The notes under the pieces are model-generated. The model saw only the letters and a list, made by a program, of their open reading frames with translations. It was not told the DNA's origin and did no database searches. 30,728 bases of DNA from NCBI GenBank assembly GCA_017523995.1, contig JAFWUX010000109.1, forward strand, positions 1-30,728, in the 5' to 3' direction. Origin of the DNA: Oscillospiraceae bacterium (GTDB taxonomy: Bacteria > Bacillota_A > Clostridia > Oscillospirales > Ruminococcaceae). Within the stretch, counting starts at the first letter, position 1. Each line of letters begins with the position of its first letter. Both the position numbers and the translations under genes were made by a program. Positions 17,336-24,029 of the stretch are shown here, piece after piece.

Positions 17336-18532
17336 ATGAAGTGTCCGCATTGCAAAGCCGCCGTACCGGATAAATTCTCATTCTGTCCGCAGTGCGGTGC
17401 CGCTGTCCGAACCGAATCCGGAAAGGTCATCCGTCCGGACGGTACACGCAGAGCCATCAATGCCGTCCTGATCGGCGTGCTTGCTGCAAATATCGCAGGC
17501 GGCGCGTTTCTGATCCACGGTATCCATAAGAAGAATCAGGCTCCGCCGGAGACGTCGATCGCTGAGGTGCAGCCGGAGGAAAGCAGCGAGGCGCAGACCA
17601 CAGAAGCGCCCAAAAATCCGGAAACCGAGCCTGAGACCGAACCGGAAACAAAGCCGGAGACCGCAAAGGCAACAACCGCGGCAACCACCAAAGCAACCAC
17701 GGCGAAAACAACGGAGAAAACCACCGAAAAGACAACCGCGAAAACAACAAAGCAGACCGAAGCAAAAACAACCGCAGCCCCCAAAACCACAAAGGCTGCA
17801 AAATCAACGAAAAAATCGGGGAAGACAACCGCTGCCCCGCAAAAGGATACATCCACCAAGACAACTGCCAAACCGCAGCAGCAGGCACAACAGCAGCAGC
17901 AGGTGCAGCAGCCTGTTCAGCAGGAGCAGCCGCAGCAGCAGAGCACTGCCGCAGCGGATTACTTTGCATCGCTCGGCGGCATGCCCTTTGTCTGCGGCAA
18001 CAACGGCGATCCGTTCCTGCCGCCGGGGATGTACACCAAAGCATCGAACGAGGACGGCACGGCGCAGAGCGAGGCGGATGCCAAGCAGGCCATGCTGAAT
18101 CTCCCGATTGACTGGGGCTATGACGCGGATATCTTCTGCGGCACAACGCCCGATAACAACGGCACATCCAATTCGACCTACCGCTATATTGCGAACGCAT
18201 TTCCGGTTCCGGGATTTGAGGACCTGCAGCTGCCCGCTGCAATCGACCTCTACATCCACAACGGCACCGCCGCGCACGGCAATCACCTGCGCGCAATTGA
18301 CTACCGGTTCGGCAATCATCCGGATTACGGCGGCCCGTATATCTGGACACGCGGTGAGATCGAATCCTATTACAACGCATTGACAGCGTATGCAGATACG
18401 CTTTACGGCGGTCATGAGGACGTCAGCGACAGCACGCTGGGTCACTGCCGCTACCGGAACGGCGCACTGGACATCGGATATTACGAGCGCAGCGGCAAGT
18501 ATATCCTGTGGATCTCGCGCTCGAACGATTGA
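17336..18532 (+). CDS. Zinc-ribbon, single-pass membrane protein with T/Q-rich linker
   Basis: 398 residues. An N-terminal zinc ribbon has Cys3, Cys6, Cys17 and Cys20 (CPHC...CPQC), followed by one membrane helix at about 39-61. Residues about 75-205 are low-complexity: Glu/Thr-Pro repeats, Thr-Lys-rich repeats, then a Gln-rich run. The C-terminal domain (about 210-398) starts with YFASLGGMPFVCG, is rich in Tyr, Gly, Asp and Asn, and I do not recognise it. The topology suggests an internal zinc ribbon and an external C-terminal domain held away by the linker. GAGGAGGG precedes the ATG. The next gene, an LRAT-like protein, follows after 19 bp, so the two probably act together. Confidence 0.8.
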   Translation: MKCPHCKAAVPDKFSFCPQCGAAVRTESGKVIRPDGTRRAINAVLIGVLAANIAGGAFLIHGIHKKNQAPPETSIAEVQPEESSEAQTTEAPKNPETEPETEPETKPETAKATTAATTKATTAKTTEKTTEKTTAKTTKQTEAKTTAAPKTTKAAKSTKKSGKTTAAPQKDTSTKTTAKPQQQAQQQQQVQQPVQQEQPQQQSTAAADYFASLGGMPFVCGNNGDPFLPPGMYTKASNEDGTAQSEADAKQAMLNLPIDWGYDADIFCGTTPDNNGTSNSTYRYIANAFPVPGFEDLQLPAAIDLYIHNGTAAHGNHLRAIDYRFGNHPDYGGPYIWTRGEIESYYNALTAYADTLYGGHEDVSDSTLGHCRYRNGALDIGYYERSGKYILWISRSND

Positions 18533-18551
18533 CTTCGCAGGAGGGATCACA

Positions 18552-19430
18552 ATGGAATTCTGGGACGCAGTCAGCCGCGGCATGGACCGTCTCGCGAATA
18601 AACTCGATGCCCTGTCCGAGAGCTATCAGACACAGCATTCGGACACCGGCTTCACAATTATGGATAAGGACTACTGCTGGGAGGATCTCGATTACGCAGC
18701 CGATGTGACACTGCAGCGGCATGTTGTCACCGGTGAATGCCGGATCGTCGATCAGTACGGTCAGATCATTGACCGCGGCACGCAGCAGCAGCTTGAACAG
18801 GCAATGGTACGGCGCGCAGCCCGCGCAGAGGCACTCCGCGATGCAGGCGGCGCAGTTCCCGTCGGCACGGATTTCAGCAGCATGCCGCAATCCGGTGCGG
18901 TTCCGTTTGCAGGCTCGCAGCCGGTGCAGGCACAGTACGGCGATATCATCGGCGTTGTGCGGCGCGGCGGTACATATGTCCACTACGGCATTTATGTCAG
19001 CGACACCTGCATCGTGCACTATAACATTCCGGCAAGCAAGACCATCGGGCATGCAACAGTGCATGCGACGAATCTGCGCAATTTCCTGCGCGATGATTCG
19101 GAGTATTTCATTCTGGATTTCCCGAAGCCCTATGTCCCGCCGGTCGCGCTGGGCAATGCCGGCAGCACGCCGCATACAAACAGCTATTCCGAGGAGCTTG
19201 CACGCTCACTGCAGCAGACCTACGGCTATCATCTCTATACGCCGGAGGAAACGGTCGCGCGTGCGCGGTCGCGTCTGGGCGAAACGAGCTACAATCTGTT
19301 CACGAATAACTGCGAGCATTTCGCGATCTGGTGCAAAACCGGCGTCAGCGAATCGCTGCAGGTGAACAATATGCTCGGCGCGCTGCTGAACAATCAGCAC
19401 TGGCAGTTCCGCAAGCCCATTTTCCGCTGA
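18552..19430 (+). CDS. LRAT-like (NlpC/P60-superfamily) protein
   Basis: 292 residues. The region about 128-265 matches the LRAT fold: GDIIGVVRRGG, then H144 in VHYGIYV, H156 in IVHYN, and Cys254 in TNNCEHFAIWCKTG, the expected catalytic cysteine and histidines. LRAT-type proteins are thiol acyltransferases or hydrolases. The first 125 residues form a separate region with WEDLDYAADVTLQRH and VDQYGQIIDRG, perhaps a small beta domain, that I do not recognise. No signal peptide or membrane helix is seen. The start at 18552 has GGAGGG 7 nt upstream; the longer frame from 18390 is rejected because it overlaps the upstream gene. Natural substrate in bacteria is not known to me. Confidence 0.85.
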   Translation: MEFWDAVSRGMDRLANKLDALSESYQTQHSDTGFTIMDKDYCWEDLDYAADVTLQRHVVTGECRIVDQYGQIIDRGTQQQLEQAMVRRAARAEALRDAGGAVPVGTDFSSMPQSGAVPFAGSQPVQAQYGDIIGVVRRGGTYVHYGIYVSDTCIVHYNIPASKTIGHATVHATNLRNFLRDDSEYFILDFPKPYVPPVALGNAGSTPHTNSYSEELARSLQQTYGYHLYTPEETVARARSRLGETSYNLFTNNCEHFAIWCKTGVSESLQVNNMLGALLNNQHWQFRKPIFR

Positions 19431-19442
19431 TGCATCAACATA

Positions 19443-19480
19443 TTCCCGGCAGACATGACGCCTGTCGGGAATTTCTGTTC
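19443..19480 (+). terminator. Terminator after the LRAT-like gene
   Basis: 10-bp stem TTCCCGGCAG/CTGTCGGGAA (one G-T pair) at 19443-19452 and 19462-19471, followed by the weak T-rich TTTCTGTTC. Confidence 0.65.
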
Positions 19481-19499
19481 AAATTATGAGGGAGGCAGC

Positions 19500-20093
19500 A
19501 TGCAAATCGAAGGCATATCGGCAGAAGTCCGCCTGATCCGCAGCAGCCGGCGCTCGCTCGCCGCTGAGATCATGCCGGACGGCACCGTGATTCTCCGCGC
19601 ACCGCAGCGCATGCCGGAGCAGGAGATCCGCCGCTTTGTGAACGAAAAAGCCGCTGATATCGAGCGGCATGTGCAGAAGCGCAGAGCGCAGCACGATCAG
19701 ATCGCCGCGCTGCCGCCGTTCACCGCGCAGGATATCCGCGGGATGGCGCGCCGTGCAGCCGAAGTGATCCCGCAGCGTGTGGCTTATTTCGCGCAGAAAA
19801 TCGGCGTGACCTACGGCAGAATCACAATCCGCAATCAAAAGACGCGCTGGGGCAGCTGCACCGCCGAAGGCAACCTCAATTTCAACTGTCTGCTGATGGC
19901 GGCGCCGCCCGAGGTTCTGGACAGCGTTGTGGTGCATGAGCTTTGCCACCGTCTGCACGCGAACCACTCGAAGGCTTTTTATGCCGAGGTTTACCGCGCA
20001 TTTCCGGATTATGACCGCTGCAGCAAATGGCTCAGGGAAAACGGCGGCATGCTGATCGGACGCATGGAAGCAGGCTTAAGCGCCGGACAATAA
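19500..20093 (+). CDS. YgjP-type zinc metallopeptidase domain protein (M48-like)
   Basis: 197 residues. The zinc motif is HELCH at 146-150 with a third ligand H156 in HANHSKAF, exactly as in the YgjP/WrpA-like family (older name DUF45). Before it stand RWGSCTAEGNLNFN and WxS-type motifs also shared by the family. The N-terminal half is a beta-rich region with RSLAAEIMPDGTVILRAP. It is cytoplasmic by sequence. GGAGG lies close to the ATG at 19500; the longer frame from 19455 runs through a terminator stem and is rejected. The cellular substrate is not known from sequence. Confidence 0.9.
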   Translation: MQIEGISAEVRLIRSSRRSLAAEIMPDGTVILRAPQRMPEQEIRRFVNEKAADIERHVQKRRAQHDQIAALPPFTAQDIRGMARRAAEVIPQRVAYFAQKIGVTYGRITIRNQKTRWGSCTAEGNLNFNCLLMAAPPEVLDSVVVHELCHRLHANHSKAFYAEVYRAFPDYDRCSKWLRENGGMLIGRMEAGLSAGQ

Positions 20094-20245
20094 TCGACGC
20101 TTTTCGCTTCTCGCTGCATTGTCATCTGAAAGTCACGCATCAACGTGGTTTTACATCCAATATAATTCCCCGGGAGGGGCTTGGGGGCAGAGTCCCCATC
20201 CTCAATCCGTCGGAGACACCTCAATCAAACAAGGAGGCAATATAT
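20094..20245. other. Short spacer holding a GC-rich repeat upstream of rsmD
   Basis: 152 bp between the metallopeptidase and rsmD genes. It contains a lone TATAAT at 20161-20166 without a clear -35 box, and a G-rich repeat unit at 20168-20198. No gene is seen. Confidence 0.5.
20168..20198 (+). repeat. G-rich REP-like unit (copy 1)
   Basis: The unit CCCCGGGAGGGGCTTGGGGG followed by CAGAGTCCCCA is related to the reverse complement of 22541-22574, where the core GAGGGG-x-TTGGGGGC is kept and the flank ends in CCCCA. This shows a dispersed intergenic family in at least two orientations. Confidence 0.6.
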
Positions 20246-20797
20246 ATGAGAGTGATTACCGGAACGGCGCGGGGCAGGCGCCTGATTACGCCGGAAGGGC
20301 TCGACACCCGCCCGACAACCGACAAGGTCAAGGAGGCGATCTGCTCCTCGCTGCAGTTCGATTTTCCCGAGGCAAATGTGCTCGATCTGTTCGCAGGCAG
20401 CGGACAAATGGCAATTGAGGCGCTGAGCCGCGGCGCACGGCGCGCCACCCTCGTCGATGCGGATCAGCGTGCAATCGCGTGCATCCGGCAGAATGTCAAA
20501 TCCTGCGGCTTTGCAGATCAGGCAACCGTGCTCAAATCCGATGCCGTCAGCTTTTTGCAGCGCACCTCCGAGCTCTTTGATATCGCGTTTCTCGATCCGC
20601 CCTACCGTCACGATATTCTGCAGCAGATTCTGCCGATTCTCGCGGAAAAAATGCAAAAAAACGGTATAATCGTCTGCGAACACGAGCCCGAATGCAAATT
20701 ATCTGAGAGAATTCTGCATTTTGACTTGCAAAAGCAGAAAAAATATGGTAAAATAATAATAAGTGTTTACAGGAATCCGGAGGAGGCGGCTGAATGA
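20246..20797 (+). CDS. rsmD: 16S rRNA (guanine966-N2)-methyltransferase RsmD
   Basis: 183 residues, the normal length. It methylates G966 of 16S rRNA during 30S assembly using S-adenosylmethionine. The start MRVITGTARGRRL and TRPTTDKVKEAI are typical; the SAM-binding motif is LDLFAGSGQMAIEALSRGA, and the catalytic motif is DPPY (within FLDPPYRHD). AAGGAGG lies 8 nt before the ATG at 20246, so the longer frame from 20027 is rejected. Its stop overlaps the start of a 44-aa gene, and coaD follows, the common rsmD-coaD pairing in Firmicutes. Confidence 0.95.
   Translation: MRVITGTARGRRLITPEGLDTRPTTDKVKEAICSSLQFDFPEANVLDLFAGSGQMAIEALSRGARRATLVDADQRAIACIRQNVKSCGFADQATVLKSDAVSFLQRTSELFDIAFLDPPYRHDILQQILPILAEKMQKNGIIVCEHEPECKLSERILHFDLQKQKKYGKIIISVYRNPEEAAE
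20721..20754 (+). promoter_or_regulatory. Candidate promoter inside the rsmD 3' end for the coaD group
   Basis: In a local AT-rich patch, two overlapping readings have 17-nt spacing: TTGACT with TATGGT (20721-20749) and TTGCAA with TAAAAT (20726-20754). Either could transcribe the small peptide gene and coaD. Confidence 0.4.
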
Positions 20798-20928
20798 AAC
20801 AGCTCTGCCGGAATCTGACCGGCAAACAGATTGTCAGGAAGATTCGGCTGCGTTCGCTGTTTTGTTCCGTCTTTTATGCGCTGATTCTGATTTTGCCCGC
20901 TGCTGCGGGCGCATATGCCGGTCTGTGA
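20794..20928 (+). CDS. 44-aa single-helix membrane peptide
   Basis: The ATG overlaps the rsmD stop (ATGA) and follows GGAGGAGG with good spacing. The peptide has a basic N-terminal half with KQIVRKIRLR and then a hydrophobic helix (about 22-43) with SVFYALILILPAAAGAYAG. It is too short for most gene finders. Coupling and ribosome site argue for expression. Function unknown; it might assist membrane processes or be a leader peptide for coaD. Confidence 0.6.
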   Translation: MKQLCRNLTGKQIVRKIRLRSLFCSVFYALILILPAAAGAYAGL

Positions 20929-20985
20929 CCGGACGCGGGTTGTATTATTTGGCGAATCAGATTCCGCAACTGAAAGGACAAACAT

Positions 20986-21579
20986 ATGAGTGATCAAAAA
21001 CGCCGCGTCGCGGTCTGCCCGGGCAGCTTCGATCCGGTTACATACGGGCATCTGGATATCATCAGCAGAGCCGCGAAACTCTTTGACAAGGTGATCGTGC
21101 TCGTTTCCGCAAATCTCGAAAAACGCCCCGTCTTTACCTTGACAGAGCGTCTGCTCATGATCGAAAAGGTGACAACGGGCTTTGATAATATCGTCATTGA
21201 CATTCTGGAGGATGAGCTCCTCGCAGATTATGTCCGCAGAGTGGGCGCGCATGCGATCGTCAAAGGTCTGCGCGCTGTCACGGATTTTGAATATGAGTTT
21301 CAGATGGCGCTGGGCAACAAAAAGCTGTTTCCGGGCGCAGAAACCGTGTTCCTGACAACCGCTGCGGAGAATATGTATCTCAGCTCCAGCATTGTCAGAC
21401 AGATCGCCACACTGGGCGGCGATATCAGCAGCTTTGTTCCGCCGGAGATTCTCTCCGTCATCATGGAGCGGCTGTACACAAACAAGAAGCATTCACCTTC
21501 CGGCGGAACTGCCAGTGAGCAGGAACTCCGGCAGGTGCAGCAATTTGCAAACGCAATCGGAAAGGAAGAATCAGAATGA
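20986..21579 (+). CDS. coaD: Phosphopantetheine adenylyltransferase CoaD
   Basis: 197 residues. It makes dephospho-CoA from 4'-phosphopantetheine and ATP, the fourth step of CoA synthesis. Nucleotidyltransferase motifs are present: CPGSFDPVTYGHLDI with the T/HxGH signature, VKGLRAVTDFEYEFQMA, and SSSIVRQIA (the ISSTxxR equivalent). The family is usually about 160 residues; here about 35 extra residues follow FVPPEIL...LYTNKK, charged and low in structure. AAAGGA lies before the ATG. Its stop overlaps the next start (ATGA), coupling it to the coiled-coil gene. Confidence 0.95.
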   Translation: MSDQKRRVAVCPGSFDPVTYGHLDIISRAAKLFDKVIVLVSANLEKRPVFTLTERLLMIEKVTTGFDNIVIDILEDELLADYVRRVGAHAIVKGLRAVTDFEYEFQMALGNKKLFPGAETVFLTTAAENMYLSSSIVRQIATLGGDISSFVPPEILSVIMERLYTNKKHSPSGGTASEQELRQVQQFANAIGKEESE

Positions 21580-22019
21580 GCGTATTTGATGTTCTTGACG
21601 AAATGGATGACCTTCTGGATAACGCGAAGGTGTTTCCGCTTGCCGCACACAAGATCGTCATTGACGGAGACCGCTTCCGCGAGCTGGTCAATGATATCCG
21701 CCTCAACATGCCGAAGGAGATGAAGCGCGCACAGACCATCGACTATGACTGCGACCGCATCATGAAAGAGGCACAGACCAATGCGGAAAAGATCATCCGC
21801 GGCGCTGAGGAGCGTGCAAAGGCACTCGTTGCGGAGAATTCGATCGTTGAAGAAGCCAAAAAGCGCGCCCACGAAATCCTTGCAAAGACCAAGACCAAGT
21901 GTGAGGATACCAAGGATGCAACCTCTGCATACGTGCTGCAATCCCTGACCGCGACAGAATCCAAGCTCAATGAGCTGATGCAGGATCTCAAGCGCGAAAA
22001 GAGCAATTGGGAAAAGTAA
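21576..22019 (+). CDS. Coiled-coil protein encoded next to coaD
   Basis: 147 residues. From about residue 50 to the end the sequence is an almost unbroken heptad-rich helix, with IMKEAQTNAEKIIRGAEERAKALVAEN-like segments reminiscent of DivIVA or ATPase stalk subunits. The N-terminus (MSVFDVLDEMDDLLDNAK) is short and conserved-looking. Such proteins regularly follow coaD in Clostridia, where they are often loosely named ATPase; I see no nucleotide motif. It overlaps coaD by 4 nt and the VanZ-like gene by 13 nt. Confidence 0.8.
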   Translation: MSVFDVLDEMDDLLDNAKVFPLAAHKIVIDGDRFRELVNDIRLNMPKEMKRAQTIDYDCDRIMKEAQTNAEKIIRGAEERAKALVAENSIVEEAKKRAHEILAKTKTKCEDTKDATSAYVLQSLTATESKLNELMQDLKREKSNWEK

Positions 22020-22540
22020 TCAGGCAGAACCGCGGACTGCTCTTCTGTGCGCTGCTGACACTCCTCTGGATGGGGATGATCTTCTGGTTTTCCGCGCAGA
22101 ATGCGGATGACTCAGGAGACATGAGCGGCAGCCTGCTCAAAATGCTGCTTTCGATCGTAGTTCCGCACTGGAAAGCGCGCTCTGCCGCCGAACAGCTTGC
22201 GATCATGGAAAAGCTGCACACAATCTTTCGGAAGTGCGGTCATTTCTCGGAGTATACAATCCTCGGGATTCTGCTCAGGGCGACATTCCGCCGGATTCCG
22301 AAGTTCATATCAGACAGCCGGCAGGCGATTCCGAAAAGGAGCATAATACTGCCGGCGCTTTGTGCGTTGCTCTATGCCTGCTCCGATGAGTTTCATCAGC
22401 GGTTTGTGCCCGGCAGAAGCTGCGAGCTGCGCGATGTCTGTATTGATTTCGGCGGCGCGTGTCTCGGCATCCTGCTCAGCATCCTCTGCCTCAAACTCAC
22501 CGGGTGGGTGCGAAAAAAGGTATCTCCGATGGATCAATAA
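22007..22540 (+). CDS. VanZ-like family membrane protein
   Basis: 177 residues with about four hydrophobic segments. VanZ-like motifs are clear: WFSAQNADDS, KCGHFSEYTILG (the KxxHxxEY signature) and SDEFHQRFVPGRSCELRDVCIDFGG. Family members can give low-level glycopeptide resistance in some contexts, but most have unknown roles. The TTG at 22007, overlapping the upstream gene, is the most likely start because the first hydrophobic segment begins soon after; its ribosome site (AAAAGAG) is weak. It is the last gene before the repeat-rich tail-to-tail spacer. Confidence 0.85.
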   Translation: MGKVIRQNRGLLFCALLTLLWMGMIFWFSAQNADDSGDMSGSLLKMLLSIVVPHWKARSAAEQLAIMEKLHTIFRKCGHFSEYTILGILLRATFRRIPKFISDSRQAIPKRSIILPALCALLYACSDEFHQRFVPGRSCELRDVCIDFGGACLGILLSILCLKLTGWVRKKVSPMDQ

Positions 22541-22596
22541 TGGGGGCTGCGCGCCCCCAACCCCCTCGCTGGGGATAGTATCCCCAGACCCCATGT
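22541..22596 (-). repeat. G/C-rich REP-like unit (copy 2, inverted) with two palindromes
   Basis: Begins directly after the VanZ stop. It holds TGGGGGC-TGCGC-GCCCCCA (22541-22559) and GGGGATA-G-TATCCCC (22571-22585). Its reverse complement is related to the unit at 20168-20198. The GC-rich palindromes may stabilise or end transcripts. Confidence 0.6.
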
Positions 22597-22618
22597 TTAT
22601 GTTGAAATAATATAAAGC
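22572..22618 (+). repeat. 47-bp direct repeat, copy A
   Basis: Identical over 47 bp to 22784-22830; it starts GGGATAGTATCCCC and ends AATATAAAGC. The copies are 212 bp apart, suggesting a tandem duplication of a unit made of GC-rich palindrome, AT-rich linker and hairpin. Confidence 0.85.
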
Positions 22619-22716
22619 TGCTCAAATTCACGTAAATCGGGTGGCTTTTCCTATTATGAAAATTGCTGTTTATCAGGGATAGCCCTTAAGAATCCCATTT
22701 TATGCATCAATATAAA

Positions 22717-22756
22717 AAAGCCGCTGAATTGATCGTCCTGACAATTCGGCGGTTTT
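22717..22756 (+). terminator. Hairpin terminator in the tail-to-tail spacer
   Basis: CCGCTGAATTG (22721-22731) pairs with CAATTCGGCGG (22742-22752) with one G-T pair; flanking AAAAG and TTTT extend it and give T-runs on both strands, so it can act in both directions. Confidence 0.75.
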
Positions 22757-22783
22757 GATATTGGAGCCGCGCACGGCGCGGTC

Positions 22784-22830
22784 GGGATAGTATCCCCAGA
22801 CCCCATGTTTATGTTGAAATAATATAAAGC
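22784..22830 (+). repeat. 47-bp direct repeat, copy B
   Basis: Exact second copy of 22572-22618, again followed by an AAAGC(C/T)GCT hairpin start. In copy B the following hairpin is perfect; after copy A it is decayed. Confidence 0.85.
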
Positions 22831-22865
22831 CGCTGAATTGAACGTCATGCCAATTCAGCGGCTTT
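22826..22865 (-). terminator. Perfect 15-bp bidirectional terminator hairpin
   Basis: AAAGCCGCTGAATTG (22826-22840), 10-nt loop, CAATTCAGCGGCTTT (22851-22865). It lies 28 bp beyond the radical SAM stop and ends the minus-strand YGPP operon; the A/T ends allow action from both sides. Confidence 0.85.
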
Positions 22866-22892
22866 CTATTTGTTGATGCGCGCAGCGCGGTA

Positions 22893-23969
22893 TCAGTCGA
22901 ACAGGACTTCCTTGAAGCAAACCTGCGGACAGTTGTTGTCAAAATCCCATGTGTGATAAGCGTCGCCGTGGCAGTATTTTGCCTCCTTGCAGTTGCGGCA
23001 CTTCTCATTTTCAAGGCTCAGATCCTTGCGGAAAATCTCGAACTTGTTTTCCCAGACATCCTTGAAATGCTCAGTCAGGACATTGCCCTGAATGAACTCC
23101 GGACGGCGCTCGATATCGAGACATGCCGTGATATCGCCGTTGACCATGATGCTCGCGGTGTAAAGTCCGGCGGTGCAGAGGAAGTACCAGTCGCGCACCT
23201 CGCGCTCATATTCCATGCCGAGATAGTGGCTGCAGCCATAGCAGACAGGCTCGCCGGCAATGCGCTTGTTGCGGATGTACTCGAACAGGGTCTTGTAATC
23301 CTCTTTTGTCAGCAGCAGCTCCGGATGCTCCTTTGCTCTGCCGATCGGATCCATATTGATGACACGCCACGAATCAATGTCCACATCCTTGAGGATGTTG
23401 TAGAGGTCATCAAGCTCGACGATGTTCTTGTGCGTGACAACTGTTGTCACCTGAATCGACTGGAAACCGCCGATCTTGATGAGGTTCTTGACGCCCTGCA
23501 TGCCGCGCTCCCAGCCCTGCGGTGTCCGGCGGAATGCATCGTGCGTTTCCGGCATGCCGTCGAGACTGATCGAAATGGTCTTCATGCCGCAGTCCTTGAG
23601 CTTCTGCGCGACCTCCTCGGTAATCAGTGTGCCGTTGCTCGTCATGCCCCAGTTGAAGCCGAGCTCGTTTGCGTGCCCCATGATCTCAAAGAAATCCTTG
23701 CGCAGCAGCGGCTCGCCGCCGGTGATGCAGAGCATGTAGCCCTCGGTGCCGAGATCGGCTTTGAGCTGATCGAGGACGCCGCACCACTGCTCCGTGGTCA
23801 TCTCCTCCGAGGGGACATCGCCGCAGCTCGAGCCGCAGTGCAGACAGCGCTCGTTGCAGCGGAGTGTCAGCTCAAAAAAGAGATTGTGAATCTGCGGCAT
23901 TGCCTTGAGACCTTCGCGGTAAACAGCAAGGCGCTGCATATTTTGTTCTTTCAGTTTCGTGTTCAGCAT
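22893..23969 (-). CDS. Radical SAM/SPASM enzyme of the YGPP array
   Basis: 358 residues. The radical SAM cluster motif is CNERCLHC (Cys38, Cys42, Cys45), followed by ITGGEPLLR (SAM-binding GGEP at 84-87). The C-terminal SPASM region has Cys243, Cys246, Cys265, Cys283, Cys324, Cys327, Cys333, Cys347 and Cys351, enough for auxiliary Fe-S clusters. SPASM enzymes mostly modify ribosomal peptides (thioether, C-C crosslink, cyclophane, epimer). The start at 23969 is chosen because AGGAG lies 6 nt upstream; the ATG at 23988-23990 lies beyond that site. It is the last gene of the array of YGPP proteins, 60 bp after the sixth, so these are its likely substrates. The chemistry cannot be read from the sequence. 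Confidence 0.92.
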   Translation of the reverse strand: MLNTKLKEQNMQRLAVYREGLKAMPQIHNLFFELTLRCNERCLHCGSSCGDVPSEEMTTEQWCGVLDQLKADLGTEGYMLCITGGEPLLRKDFFEIMGHANELGFNWGMTSNGTLITEEVAQKLKDCGMKTISISLDGMPETHDAFRRTPQGWERGMQGVKNLIKIGGFQSIQVTTVVTHKNIVELDDLYNILKDVDIDSWRVINMDPIGRAKEHPELLLTKEDYKTLFEYIRNKRIAGEPVCYGCSHYLGMEYEREVRDWYFLCTAGLYTASIMVNGDITACLDIERRPEFIQGNVLTEHFKDVWENKFEIFRKDLSLENEKCRNCKEAKYCHGDAYHTWDFDNNCPQVCFKEVLFD

Positions 23970-24029
23970 AGTGTTCTCCTGTCGAATCATATATATTTTG
24001 GCGGATCACGCCGCCGGTTGTTGAGATGC

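Noticed and set aside
20911..20930. CCGGTC-TGT-GACCGG hairpin at the end of the 44-aa gene as terminator
   Set aside because: Short stem without following T residues and coaD lies directly downstream.
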